Below are positions 19,004 to 27,693 of a stretch of 64,000 bases of DNA, in pieces (the first letter of the stretch is position 1; each line of letters starts with the position of its first letter). Source of the stretch: Candidatus Kapaibacterium sp. (GTDB lineage Bacteria; Bacteroidota; Ignavibacteria; Kapaibacteriales; HRBIN21); NCBI GenBank assembly GCA_025059875.1, contig JANXCT010000004.1, forward strand, positions 1 to 64,000, given 5' to 3'. The notes below the pieces were generated by a model. It made no database searches. It saw only the letters and a list, made by a program, of their open reading frames with translations, and had not been told where the DNA came from. The position numbers and the translations under genes are program-made.

Positions 19004-20956
19004 TTAGCGCTGGAAGGCAAAGAAGCGGCGTGTCCACCGCCGTTTCGGACTGTGACGCTTCAAGGCTTCACAGACGACCTGGGCAATCCCCTGTGCATCC
19101 AAACGGAGCTCTCGGTACTGCTCCTCTGGGGTTGCATGCTCCACGAAGCAGTCCGGAATCCCGTGGAGCATCACATCCACACGGCGGTTGTACCGCTGCC
19201 CGACATACTCCAGGACGGCGGAACCAAACCCACCCAGGACTTGCCCATCCTCGACGGTAACGAGGAGCGAGTGCCGCTCACAGAGCTCGTCTAGCAAGTC
19301 TGTGTCCAAGGGCTTAGCAAAACGAGCATTGACTACTTCCGCTTGGATCCCCTGCTCCTTTAGGAGCTCTGCTGCTCGAAGTGCCTCCATGACAGGCTTA
19401 CCGATAGCTACGATTGCCACATCCTCCCCCTGCCGTAGGACCTCCGCCTTCCCCAGCGGAAGAGGGACCATTGGCCCGAGTGGTACCCCCACTCCGTGCC
19501 CGCGAGGATAACGCAGCGCTACTGGCCCGTCCGTATAGCAGTAGAGCGCGGAGTAGAGCATATTGCGGAGCTCCTGCTCGTCCTTCGGGGCCATGACGAC
19601 CATGCCCGGGATGATCCGCAAGTACGCCAAGTCCAGCATCCCGTGGTGTGTAGGGCCGTCCTGCCCAACTACGCCAGCGCGGTCTAATGCAAAGACGACG
19701 TGGAGGCGCTGAATGGCGACGTCGTGGACAATCTGGTCGAAGGCCCGTTGCAGAAAGGTGGAGTAGATCGCGCACACAGGGAGCATTCCTTCTGTTGCCA
19801 ACCCTGCCGCAAACGTGACGGCATGGGCCTCAGCGATCCCAACATCGAACACGCGGTCTGGGAAACGCTCCTGGAGGATGCTGAGCCCCGTCCCATCAGG
19901 CATTGCAGCAGTGATCCCGACAATGCGCCGATCCCGCTCACAGAGCTCTACCATTGCCTGCCCAAACACGGTCTGGTAGAGCGGTGGCTTGGGCTTGTCC
20001 GATGGAGCAGAGAAAGGCTTGCCGGTGATCTTGTCTATCTTGCCGATAGCGTGCAAGTTCTGCCTGTCCTGCTCTGCTGGTGCATACCCTTTGCCTTTTT
20101 GGGTGATGACGTGCAGGAGGACCGGGCCGCGCATCTCTCGCAGGGAGCGGAGCAAGCGAACCAAGAGGTGAACGTTGTGGCCATTGACTGGCCCAAAGTA
20201 CTTGAAGCCCAGCGCCTCAAAGAGCATGCCTGGCGTAATGATGGCCTTTACCCCGCTCTCCACCCGGGACAGCAACCGGCGGAGGCGGTCTCCAACCTCA
20301 TCCATCCGCTCCGTAAGTTCTCGCGCTGCCTTGCGGGCTTTCAGACCGAGCGGCGAGGCGAAGATTTGGGTGAAGTAGTTGGAAAGCGCCCACATGTTGG
20401 GGGCTATGGACATGCGGTTGTCGTTGAGGATGACGATGAGGTCGCGCTGCTGGAGTCCGCAGTTGTTCATTGCCTCGTAGGCCAGGCCTCCCGTCATCGC
20501 ACCATCGCCGATGATGGCGACGACCTTGAAGTCGCGACCCATCATGTCGCGAGCAGTGGCAATGCCAAGCGCGGCGGAGATGCTAGTGCTGGCATGCCCC
20601 GCTCCGAAGACGTCGTAGGGACTTTCACTGCGCTTGAGGAATCCCGAAATCCCGCCGCGTTGCCGAATCGTCCACAACTCGTCACGGCGCCCTGTGAGGA
20701 TCTTGTGAGGGTACCCCTGGTGGCCTGTGTCCCAGACGAGCTTATCCTTCGGGGTGTTGAAGACGTAGTGGAGCGCGACTGTTAGCTCCACCACCCCCAG
20801 TCCGGCCCCGAAATGCCCCCCAACTTGCGTGATGACGTCAATCAAGTAGCGGCGCACTTCCGCGCAGACATCTCGAAGGGCGCTCTCGGGTAGCTTCCGA
20901 AGGTCCTCCGGCGAGTTGATGAGGGGAAGGTAACGGTATCCAGTCCAGTCGGTCAT
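19004..20956 (-). CDS. dxs: 1-deoxy-D-xylulose-5-phosphate synthase
   Basis: 650 aa, slightly longer than the usual 620-640. It condenses pyruvate and glyceraldehyde-3-phosphate in a thiamine diphosphate-dependent reaction, the first step of the MEP isoprenoid pathway. Visible features are WDTGHQGYPHKILTGR, the diphosphate-binding motif GDGAMTGG with AMNN downstream, and the pyrimidine-domain DRAGVVGQDGPTHHG. The ATG overlaps the OmpA-type gene's stop by 4 bases, so the two are coupled. Its place in an operon with polysaccharide and peptidoglycan genes fits demand for undecaprenyl carrier, which is inference. Confidence 0.96.
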   Translation of the reverse strand: MTDWTGYRYLPLINSPEDLRKLPESALRDVCAEVRRYLIDVITQVGGHFGAGLGVVELTVALHYVFNTPKDKLVWDTGHQGYPHKILTGRRDELWTIRQRGGISGFLKRSESPYDVFGAGHASTSISAALGIATARDMMGRDFKVVAIIGDGAMTGGLAYEAMNNCGLQQRDLIVILNDNRMSIAPNMWALSNYFTQIFASPLGLKARKAARELTERMDEVGDRLRRLLSRVESGVKAIITPGMLFEALGFKYFGPVNGHNVHLLVRLLRSLREMRGPVLLHVITQKGKGYAPAEQDRQNLHAIGKIDKITGKPFSAPSDKPKPPLYQTVFGQAMVELCERDRRIVGITAAMPDGTGLSILQERFPDRVFDVGIAEAHAVTFAAGLATEGMLPVCAIYSTFLQRAFDQIVHDVAIQRLHVVFALDRAGVVGQDGPTHHGMLDLAYLRIIPGMVVMAPKDEQELRNMLYSALYCYTDGPVALRYPRGHGVGVPLGPMVPLPLGKAEVLRQGEDVAIVAIGKPVMEALRAAELLKEQGIQAEVVNARFAKPLDTDLLDELCERHSLLVTVEDGQVLGGFGSAVLEYVGQRYNRRVDVMLHGIPDCFVEHATPEEQYRELRLDAQGIAQVVCEALKRHSPKRRWTRRFFAFQR

Positions 20957-22797
20957 GGAGTTGTGCCGCCGGGGGTCTCAACCGTGATCTGGACGGTCCG
21001 GCAGAGCTGGCGTCCAATTGGGTCGTTGTTGTCGAAGAGGAGCAGACTCTCCCCGTAGCCCGCAACCTCATACTGCGCTCCTGGTACACGTGCAGACAGG
21101 AAATCGCGTACACGCTGGGCCCGGCGGAGGGATAGTTCCTGGTTGTACTGCTCCTCTCCAATGCGGTCTGTATACCCCACAATTCGCACCCGGGAAGTGG
21201 CTTGGATAGAGGGCAGCACCAACTGTTCTAGCACCTGCTGGTTCTCGGGCGTCAGGGCATCGCTGTCGAAGTCGAACAGGACCAAGCTAAAGCGTACCAC
21301 TGTGCGATCAGGGAGTCGCTCTGCTCGCTTCCGAAGGGTGGAGACGTAGTCCACCGGGATGGAGCCTACTGTCTCGGCTGTCCTCCCTCGAGCGTCAGTA
21401 ACACGAAAGACGTACTCCAGCGGTAGCTCTCCGGCCCGAAGCTTTGCAGCCGGAACGTGCCACACGAGCGGAGAGCTCGGCTGCCCTTGACCACGGATAC
21501 TGTCGATTGTCTGTCCCGCCTGGCTGAGCACCAGCTCCCACGACGCAATGGGGGTAGCCGCAGAGAGCTGAAGGTCCCAGGACACAACTTCAGGACGGAC
21601 GTAGCGCTGATTTTCCGCCGTTAGCGCAACAGGCGCTAGCACCTCTGGCACATTCGAGCTGACCTCAACCCGACGGTTCTCCGCGTCGGCATCTCGACGG
21701 TCCTCAGGAACAGTAGAGCGAGTAGCCGAAGGCTTCTGCGGGTATCGCCGTCCTTGAACAGCAATTCGATCAGGAGCAATTCCCCACGTCGTTACCAAGT
21801 ACTGCCTGATGGCCTCGGCACGGTTACGGGGCAGCTCAGCGTCCCAAGCCTCCTGGCGCCCATCAGTTGTCCCCGTGAGTGTCAAACGTGCCGTTGGATA
21901 CTCCGTGAGCCGCTTGCCGAGGACGTCCAGTATGGAGCGGTTAACCTCAAGCGCGTCCATCGGCAGTTGGGCTACGGAAAACTCTGCCTTAGATGCCGTC
22001 AACCGATATCCCGCGTTGGCTAGCGATGCCTGGCCCTGAGGGAAGAAGATGTACGGCAACAGTGGGAAGTATTCCGTCAGCCGCACCTCTTCGATCGTCA
22101 GGCGTCGAACCTGCGACGTAAGGGCGACTGTTGGAGCCAAAGGCTCAGGGGTTGGAGATCTCGGCTCTGTAGGGGCAATCCCAAAATGGAGACCGACGGT
22201 GAGCCGTAGCTGCGTCACTTTCCATGGACTCCATGCATCTGCACTGGAGACATCCGTCAACGGTACCCGAAGCCCAACTTCTGGGGCCAATGTCACCGAA
22301 CGGCTCAAGGGTAGCGCCCACCCAATCCCGGCCCCGAGAGCAAACCGAAGGGCTTGGTCGGGGATATCTTGCCACGTCGTCTGCCCTTGTCGCTGGTAAG
22401 AAGCCCCTGCACCAATTCCGAGCTCAACCCCTGCAGGGATGTAGAATCGCCCTAACCAGATCAAGGCGTGCGGAAAGAGCTCTACAGCGCCGATTCGAGT
22501 CCCCAGCGCAGTGTCGGTTGTGGACTTCAGCTCCGCACCCAATGCCTCATAGCCGACGCGCACTCCCAACCCCACTGCAGAACTCAGAGGGAAGGTCACC
22601 GAGCCTCCAATTCCCCATCCTACCCCTGTTGCACTCCGATTGTAGACCCCACCGCCCACCTGAAGGTCTGGCGCATGGAAGTTCGCCCCTACAGCCCCCC
22701 AGAGTCCGAGAGAGGTCCACTGCCGCAGAGCCGGCTGCTGCGCCGCCGCGACGGTGATTGCTGCTCCAACAGAGACGATCAGCACAGGTTTCCGCAT
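20953..22797 (-). CDS. Outer-membrane protein with N-terminal barrel-like domain and two OmpA domains
   Basis: 614 aa from the ATG at 22797, with a signal peptide (residues ~1-21, ending AAAQQ). Residues ~25-215 are Gly/aromatic-rich alternating strands, typical of an outer-membrane beta barrel. A first OmpA-like domain lies at ~265-395 (LTLTGTTDGRQEAWD, NRAEAIRQYL, ENRRVEV). An Ig-like linker follows, and a second, better conserved OmpA domain at ~505-605 (FDFDSDALTPEN, VRIVGYTDRIGEE, LSLRRAQRVRDFL). OmpA domains bind peptidoglycan, so the protein probably ties the outer membrane to the wall. It is the first gene of the long minus-strand operon and has a TAATTTTG box 32 bases upstream. Confidence 0.88.
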   Translation of the reverse strand: MRKPVLIVSVGAAITVAAAQQPALRQWTSLGLWGAVGANFHAPDLQVGGGVYNRSATGVGWGIGGSVTFPLSSAVGLGVRVGYEALGAELKSTTDTALGTRIGAVELFPHALIWLGRFYIPAGVELGIGAGASYQRQGQTTWQDIPDQALRFALGAGIGWALPLSRSVTLAPEVGLRVPLTDVSSADAWSPWKVTQLRLTVGLHFGIAPTEPRSPTPEPLAPTVALTSQVRRLTIEEVRLTEYFPLLPYIFFPQGQASLANAGYRLTASKAEFSVAQLPMDALEVNRSILDVLGKRLTEYPTARLTLTGTTDGRQEAWDAELPRNRAEAIRQYLVTTWGIAPDRIAVQGRRYPQKPSATRSTVPEDRRDADAENRRVEVSSNVPEVLAPVALTAENQRYVRPEVVSWDLQLSAATPIASWELVLSQAGQTIDSIRGQGQPSSPLVWHVPAAKLRAGELPLEYVFRVTDARGRTAETVGSIPVDYVSTLRKRAERLPDRTVVRFSLVLFDFDSDALTPENQQVLEQLVLPSIQATSRVRIVGYTDRIGEEQYNQELSLRRAQRVRDFLSARVPGAQYEVAGYGESLLLFDNNDPIGRQLCRTVQITVETPGGTTP

Positions 22798-22829
22798 CAC
22801 CTACACCTGCATGAGAAGCCAACATAGCA

Positions 22830-22837
22830 CAAAATTA
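22830..22837 (-). promoter_or_regulatory. Bacteroidota-type -7 box TAATTTTG for the envelope operon
   Basis: Exact TAnnTTTG on the minus strand, followed by TGCT. It lies 32 bases before the ATG of the OmpA-type gene. A small GCCGG/CCGGC hairpin lies just upstream. Confidence 0.6.
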
Positions 22838-22929
22838 CGGAGCCGGGCCTGGCCGGCCTGGGCTTAGGACCATTTGAGCAAAGTTGCGGAGTTTTGCAGC
22901 GTCCTCCCAGCACACGTCATTGTAGCCTG

Positions 22930-23970
22930 ATGGAAGGCTTTGGCGTCGCCGTCGTCGGAGTAGGACACATCGCCCAAACCGTGCATCTCCCTCTCTTGAC
23001 TCGCCTTCCGGGAGTTCGAGTTGTAGCCGTCTACGACCGGGTTCTCTCGAAAGCACGGTTTGTCGCTGAGCGCTTCGGCATCCCTTACGTTGCCAGTCGT
23101 TTAGACGAACTCTGGCAGTTGGACGGAGTTGACATCGTGGACATCTGCACGACCACTGATGCACACCCTGAGATCGCTTGTGCAGCCCTAGAACACGGTA
23201 AGCACGCCTTCGTTGAAAAGCCCCTTGCCCGCACACTTGCTGAAGCGCAAATGGTATCCCAGATAGCAGCCCGCAGCCGAGGCCAACTCATGGTAGGGAT
23301 GAACCATCGCTTCCGCCCAGATGTGATGTTGCTGCGGTCCTACGTCGGGCGCGGCGAGCTAGGCAGGATTTACTACATCAAAGCCGGATGGCTCCAGCCT
23401 CGGCAGAAGGAGCGGCGCTGGCTCACCCGCACGGACATCTCCGGCGGAGGCGTGCTCATAGACCTGGGCATCGTGCTGATAGACCTAGTGCTGTGGATGT
23501 ATGACTTCGCCCCCGTACGTTCTGTCCACGCAGCCCTCTTCCGCCAGCAGACGCGTGTAGTCGAGGACCTCGCAGTGGCGACCCTCTACTTCGCGAGTGG
23601 CAGTATCGCCACCATAGAGTGCTCTTGGTCCTTGATGCGGCCAGAGAACCTGTACTACTGTAACCTGTTCGGCACAAGGGGTAGCGGCTACATCAATCCA
23701 TTCCGTGTCGTCCGGCAGACCGAGGGCGGGGAGTTCCTGACCATCCATGCCGAAGGGCAGGCCTGTCTACCCTCGGCTCAGCAGTATACCCAGTCGTACG
23801 CTGCTGAGTGGCAGTACTTCCTCAACATGCTCCGCGGGCATGTTCCACCACTCTCTACAGCCCAAGAAGCCGTCCACCGAATGCGGGTCCTGGAAGCACT
23901 CTATCGCTCCGGTGAGGAGCAACGCGAGGTCCTTCTCAGCGCCGAAGCCTCCGCTGAGCCAACCTCATAG
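22930..23970 (+). CDS. Gfo/Idh/MocA family NAD(P)-dependent oxidoreductase
   Basis: 346 aa from the ATG at 22930; a TTG 12 codons upstream is in frame but less likely. The Rossmann dinucleotide motif GVGHIAQTVHLP opens the protein. The family motif EKPLA (in GKHAFVEKPLARTL) carries the catalytic-site Lys. The C-terminal GFO_IDH_MocA alpha/beta domain follows (DISGGGVLIDLGIVLIDL). Members oxidise or reduce sugars, cyclitols or similar substrates; the substrate is not evident. It is transcribed divergently from the envelope operon. A GAGTTTTG sequence at 22889-22896 is a weak -7 candidate. Confidence 0.88.
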   Translation: MEGFGVAVVGVGHIAQTVHLPLLTRLPGVRVVAVYDRVLSKARFVAERFGIPYVASRLDELWQLDGVDIVDICTTTDAHPEIACAALEHGKHAFVEKPLARTLAEAQMVSQIAARSRGQLMVGMNHRFRPDVMLLRSYVGRGELGRIYYIKAGWLQPRQKERRWLTRTDISGGGVLIDLGIVLIDLVLWMYDFAPVRSVHAALFRQQTRVVEDLAVATLYFASGSIATIECSWSLMRPENLYYCNLFGTRGSGYINPFRVVRQTEGGEFLTIHAEGQACLPSAQQYTQSYAAEWQYFLNMLRGHVPPLSTAQEAVHRMRVLEALYRSGEEQREVLLSAEASAEPTS

Positions 23971-24174
23971 CAGCAAATCGTGGGGGTAGCTCCGCGCAGG
24001 TAGGTACACAGTCTACCCACCAGGCTCGCAGGGCGCGTGCCACAAATCCGTAGGAAGCCCCCGGGCACTGTATGCCAGCATCATTAGGTGCTGCCCTACT
24101 ACCGCCGCCTACGTCGCTATTGGCAGGCTCCCTCGGCCCACACCAACGGCAACACACAGGGAGGACACAGTATC

Positions 24175-24747
24175 CTACCGCGTCCGCAGCGAAAACAGTA
24201 GCACTAAGATGACCCCACCAGCCGCAAGGGCAAGGGCTGGCTCCAAAAGGTCGCGCCAGAACGAACGGTGCTCGGGTACACGGGCAGTAGCGAAGGGATA
24301 GGCAGGCTGCTCAACAGCTGCGACGACGGCAATAGAGAGCGTGTCCGCGTGCACGGCCCGCCACGTAGGGAGTGCAACAAGCTGCCGATTGGATAAGCGG
24401 AGTGTCGGCACGACCCCCAAACGCACCGTCCTCCGGACATGTCCCTCGGAGAGCCGCTCGTAGATAACCCCAATGTCCGTGATCACCACCTTGAGACGAG
24501 TCACTGTATCAGCAGCCTCCAGGATCACTACACCACAGCGTGCAAGACCGGCTGCAAAGGCGTGCTCCAACAGCCACTGAGCAGGGTGGGGCTCCACTTC
24601 GAAGGCAACATACTTCCCCCCAGGCAAGTACTGACAGACAGCCTGGGCGCAGGAATCAGCCAGCTTCTGCAACTGCTCTACGTTGGTTGGGGGGAGGAGC
24701 TGTGCCGCTGCTACGAAGGTAGCGCCCACAAACCCGAGCAACTTCAT
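24175..24747 (-). CDS. Unrecognised exported protein with C-terminal membrane anchor
   Basis: 190 aa from the ATG at 24747, which overlaps the stop of the upstream gene (ATGA). Residues 1-16 form a signal peptide-like segment. The middle is a mixed alpha/beta region with four Cys (SCAQAVCQYLPG, LARCGVVILEA). It ends in a membrane helix (about 168-185) followed by a short basic tail, which suggests a periplasmic domain held in the inner membrane. I do not recognise the family; the layout loosely recalls small periplasmic lipoprotein-like activators, but no motif supports that. Its partner is the PH-like membrane protein upstream. The 200-bp convergent region after it (23971-24174) holds nothing I recognise. 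Confidence 0.7.
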   Translation of the reverse strand: MKLLGFVGATFVAAAQLLPPTNVEQLQKLADSCAQAVCQYLPGGKYVAFEVEPHPAQWLLEHAFAAGLARCGVVILEAADTVTRLKVVITDIGVIYERLSEGHVRRTVRLGVVPTLRLSNRQLVALPTWRAVHADTLSIAVVAAVEQPAYPFATARVPEHRSFWRDLLEPALALAAGGVILVLLFSLRTR

Positions 24748-25208
24748 ACCGTACCCCGCAGCATACGGCCCAGCCGAACGAACTCTTGCAGCAACTCCTG
24801 CGAGCGCTCGTAAGCAGCAGGACGCAGCAGGATCACTTTCCGGGGCTGACGCAGCCAGATCCGCACCAATCGTCCCCAGCCGCGCTGCCGCCGCGGCAGA
24901 ACGATTCGCTCTACCTCTCCTAACCGCACGACCTGCTCCCGGAAACGGGTGCTCAAGCGGATGTAGTCCTCTCCCACCCCAATCCAGGGCCTCCGATACC
25001 ACGCCCATACGAGCACCACCCCAGTCCATACCACGAAGAGCAACAGCAGCAGGACGACGGGGTCGAAAAGGGCTACTGTAAAGTGCCCGTTTGCTATCCC
25101 ACCTCGGACGAAGCCATAGCCGAGTAGCGCCAAGAGGTACAATGCCAGCGCCCGCCAGTAGATATCCAGGCGGTAGCGGTAAACCCTCTCAGCCGACTGC
25201 GAGCTCAT
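24744..25208 (-). CDS. Small membrane protein with PH-like cytoplasmic domain
   Basis: 154 aa. Two hydrophobic helices (about residues 20-40 and 47-70) are followed by a basic, beta-rich segment (WIGVGEDYIRLSTRFREQVVRLGEVERIVLP), in the style of bacterial PH-like (bPH) domains attached to two membrane helices. No catalytic motif is seen. It is translationally coupled to the downstream exported protein, and a TAATTTTG box lies 86 bases upstream, so the two form a small operon. Function is unknown; a membrane-scaffold role would fit but is a guess. Confidence 0.72.
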   Translation of the reverse strand: MSSQSAERVYRYRLDIYWRALALYLLALLGYGFVRGGIANGHFTVALFDPVVLLLLLFVVWTGVVLVWAWYRRPWIGVGEDYIRLSTRFREQVVRLGEVERIVLPRRQRGWGRLVRIWLRQPRKVILLRPAAYERSQELLQEFVRLGRMLRGTV

Positions 25209-25294
25209 GGAGAACCCAGCACAGCAGCATCATACAACCGTGGATGCCGCCTAGGCCAGCTGCTAACTCCACCAAAGTCTTGCTGACACAGGCA

Positions 25295-25302
25295 CAAAAT
25301 TA
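25295..25302 (-). promoter_or_regulatory. Bacteroidota-type -7 box TAATTTTG
   Basis: Exact TAnnTTTG on the minus strand followed by TGCC, in the 147-bp gap between murG and the PH-like membrane gene. It is 86 bases before that gene's ATG, the longest leader of the set. Confidence 0.5.
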
Positions 25303-25355
25303 GTCCCGGCTGTCCGAACCTCGTCTGCCCAACGCGGAAGGCATCTGGCTGTACT

Positions 25356-26462
25356 TCACTGTGGCTTCGCCCCCAAAGCCTTCCCATGGCTGCTGTGGAG
25401 CTCCCACAGCACTGCGGCTATTCGCTCGGCAGCATCGGGCCGCGCCAACCGACGTGCCCTTGCTGCCATCTGCTGGCGTGCGGCAGCGTTGCTGAGGAGC
25501 TGCTGAACAATTGCAGGGACTTCTTGCTCCGCTCGCATATCCGCCACACACATGGCTGCACCATTCCGTTCCATCCAGCGGGCATTCGCCTCCTGGTGTT
25601 GCTCTGCTGCCCCCGGATAGGGCACCAGCACGGCCGCACGGCCAATGCTACAGAGCTCAGCAACTGTCATTCCTCCTGCACGCGCAACGATACAATCAGC
25701 AGCGGCCATCACCACAGCAGGCTCCGAGAAAAACGGCCGCGCAACGACACCGGCCGGCAACTCCCCCGGAACTGTCCACCGTTCCCCGTACTGCCATATT
25801 AGCTGGAACTGTCCGCTCTCGACGGCCGGTAGCAGTCGCTGCGCAACAGCATTGAGACGGGCTGCCCCCAGACTCCCCCCGAGTACTGCTATGACTGGCC
25901 GTTCTGGCTCCAGCCCCAGACGGCGGCGCGCTTCCTCCGCTGACGGAGGATTCCTGAACTCCTGTCGAACTGGCACCCCATAGAGCCGAATCCGTGAATG
26001 CACCGACTTTGGCAGCCACTGCGCCGTCTCCTCATAAGCCGTCACGATAACCCGCGCTCCACGCGCTAGCAGTCGAATTGCCCTCCCCGGCAGGACGTTC
26101 ACCTCCACCAGAACCAAGGGAATGCGACGCAGCCCTGCAACGACACCAGCAGGCAGCCCAATGTAGGCCCCTGTCGCCAGTACAACATCAGGGCGTAGCT
26201 GTCGTACGAGCTGGGCCAGCAACCGTAGGCTCTTGGTCATCCCCGCCACAAAGCGAAGCGCATGATCCTTGCTGAACGGGGCAACAGGGAGTGCGACAAA
26301 TTTCCAGCTCAACATCGGCGCAAACCGGCCTTCAATCCGGTCCTGCCGGCCAGCGAAGTAGACCTCTACCGGTCCGATTCGCTCGGCCGCCTGGACGACC
26401 GCCACTGCGGGAAAGAAGTGTCCGCCCGTCCCTCCTGCAGCCACCAAGAGTCGCAGAGGCAT
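25356..26462 (-). CDS. murG: UDP-GlcNAc:lipid I N-acetylglucosaminyltransferase MurG
   Basis: 368 aa from the ATG at 26462; the much longer open frame upstream is not similar to MurG. The family's N-terminal GGTGGHFFPA glycine loop is at residues 10-19, with the conserved His15. GGSLGAARLN opens the C-terminal Rossmann domain, and ARAGGMTVAELCSIGRA plus PYPGAAEQHQEANAR form the UDP-GlcNAc site. MurG makes lipid II from lipid I on the inner face of the cytoplasmic membrane. It is separated from other mur genes, and no ftsW or murC is nearby. It is transcribed away from the divergent SPOR-protein gene. Confidence 0.95.
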   Translation of the reverse strand: MPLRLLVAAGGTGGHFFPAVAVVQAAERIGPVEVYFAGRQDRIEGRFAPMLSWKFVALPVAPFSKDHALRFVAGMTKSLRLLAQLVRQLRPDVVLATGAYIGLPAGVVAGLRRIPLVLVEVNVLPGRAIRLLARGARVIVTAYEETAQWLPKSVHSRIRLYGVPVRQEFRNPPSAEEARRRLGLEPERPVIAVLGGSLGAARLNAVAQRLLPAVESGQFQLIWQYGERWTVPGELPAGVVARPFFSEPAVVMAAADCIVARAGGMTVAELCSIGRAAVLVPYPGAAEQHQEANARWMERNGAAMCVADMRAEQEVPAIVQQLLSNAAARQQMAARARRLARPDAAERIAAVLWELHSSHGKALGAKPQ

Positions 26463-26512
26463 CCGTTCTCTGTTGGCCTGTCTCCCCTCCACCCTTGAGG
26501 TTCGTCGTGGCG

Positions 26513-26520
26513 TATTTTCG
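26513..26520 (+). promoter_or_regulatory. Probable -7 box TATTTTCG
   Basis: Seven of eight match to TAnnTTTG, followed by CGGA. It lies 35 bases before the SPOR-protein ATG. A TTG at 26495-26497 is 15 bases upstream. Confidence 0.4.
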
Positions 26521-26555
26521 CGGACGTTCCGGCTCCTATAGACGTAGCTACCCCC

Positions 26556-27251
26556 ATGTTCTATCGCTGCCTTGGAATTGCCTGTTGCCTGGTCTGGGCT
26601 GCTGGAGCACAGCAATCTCCGACAGAATATGCCCGCCAGGCCTTGCTCCGGATTGCCTATGGGAAGCTGGACTCCGTCCGTCGAGAGCTGCCCGAATGGC
26701 TCGCCCGGTATCCCAACAATCCCGCCATTCTCTTCCTCCATGCTGCAACGCTCTCCGACGCTCATCAGGCCGTTACCCTCTATGAGCGCATCGTCCGCGA
26801 GTTTCCAACGAGCGAATGGAGCGATGATGCTCTCTGTCGCCTGGTCCAGTACCATGCGCTCCGCCGCGACACCGCGCAGGCATGGCAGCTCTTCGAGCGG
26901 CTGCGAAAAGAGTATCCCACATCAGACTTCCTCCCGTATGCCTGGGAGACGCTGCGAGCAACCGTAGGACCTCCCCCTACCTCTGGCATTCCCTTTACAC
27001 CGACCCCACAGCCGACGCGGTACACCCTCCAAGTCGCGGTTTTCCGCACGCAGGAATTGGCCGAACAAGAAGTTGCCCGCTTGCGCCGCCTCCGCCTCCG
27101 AGCGACGATTACGGAGAGACCTCGCCAAGGACAATTGCACTACGTTGTCACTGTTGGAGACTACCCCACGCGCGAAGCTGCCGAGAAAGCCCGGAGTAGC
27201 GTTGCCGCACTGTGCCGGTGCCAACCGATAGTTGTTGGTAAATCTCCCTGA
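26556..27251 (+). CDS. Exported SPOR-domain protein with TPR-like repeats
   Basis: 231 aa. A signal peptide covers residues ~1-19 (ending AAGAQQ). Residues ~25-135 are helical TPR-like units with the YPNNPAI, EFPTSEWSDDALCRL and EYPTSDFLPYAW turns seen in YbgF/BamD-type repeats. A Pro/Thr linker leads to a SPOR domain (~152-225: YTLQVAVFRTQELAEQEVARL, VVTVGDYPTREAAEKA). SPOR domains bind denuded peptidoglycan at division sites, so a role in wall remodelling or envelope division is likely. It is transcribed divergently from murG and followed by a small hairpin before queF. Confidence 0.87.
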   Translation: MFYRCLGIACCLVWAAGAQQSPTEYARQALLRIAYGKLDSVRRELPEWLARYPNNPAILFLHAATLSDAHQAVTLYERIVREFPTSEWSDDALCRLVQYHALRRDTAQAWQLFERLRKEYPTSDFLPYAWETLRATVGPPPTSGIPFTPTPQPTRYTLQVAVFRTQELAEQEVARLRRLRLRATITERPRQGQLHYVVTVGDYPTREAAEKARSSVAALCRCQPIVVGKSP

Positions 27252-27294
27252 GGCCTGTGCTCCTTTGTACCCCCGCGTGATGGGGTAGCTCGAA

Positions 27295-27302
27295 TAATTT
27301 TG
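27295..27302 (+). promoter_or_regulatory. Bacteroidota-type -7 box TAATTTTG upstream of queF
   Basis: Exact TAnnTTTG followed by TGCA, 34 bases before the queF ATG. A 6-bp hairpin (27268-27273 with 27282-27287) lies 7 bases upstream. It could end the previous transcript; no T-run is present other than the box itself. Confidence 0.55.
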
Positions 27303-27336
27303 TGCAGTCCTTGCGCGCAACAACAGAACGTGGCCA

Positions 27337-27693
27337 ATGGCGGTATCAATCGAGACCTTTCCTAACCCGAAACCGGGACGGCGATATGTCATCACGCACA
27401 TCAATCCGGAGTTCACCTCTGTCTGTCCTCGGACTGGATTGCCCGACTTTGGGACCGTCACGGTGCGCTATGTCCCGGACCAGCTCTGTTTGGAGCTGAA
27501 GTCGCTGAAGTACTACTTCCTGCAGTACCGCAACCAGGGCATCTACTACGAGGACGTCACCAACCGCATCCTGGACGACTTGGTGGCAGCTTGCGATCCG
27601 CTGGAGATGGAGGTCATCACCGAGTGGAACACCCGCGGCGGTATGCGCTCAGTCATCCAAGCTCGGTACGAGCGCCCGAAGGAACGAGGATGA
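27337..27693 (+). CDS. queF: NADPH-dependent 7-cyano-7-deazaguanine reductase
   Basis: 118 aa, the short single-domain QueF type. It reduces preQ0 to preQ1 in queuosine synthesis. The nucleophile Cys30 lies in FTSVCP and the catalytic Asp37 follows seven residues later (GLPDFG). The substrate-binding ELKSLKYYF motif is at 53-61. The stop codon overlaps the queD start. There is little room for a preQ1 riboswitch: only ~30 bases lie between the likely transcription start and the ATG. Confidence 0.95.
   Translation: MAVSIETFPNPKPGRRYVITHINPEFTSVCPRTGLPDFGTVTVRYVPDQLCLELKSLKYYFLQYRNQGIYYEDVTNRILDDLVAACDPLEMEVITEWNTRGGMRSVIQARYERPKERG

Noticed and set aside
19700-20785. A 361-residue plus-strand open frame opposite dxs
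   Set aside because: It lies wholly antisense to a clear dxs gene, has no family-like motifs and follows from GC-rich codon structure.
27303-27336. preQ1 riboswitch in front of queF
   Set aside because: About 30 bases of leader lie between the likely start of transcription and the ATG, with no C-rich loop and A-rich tail arrangement.
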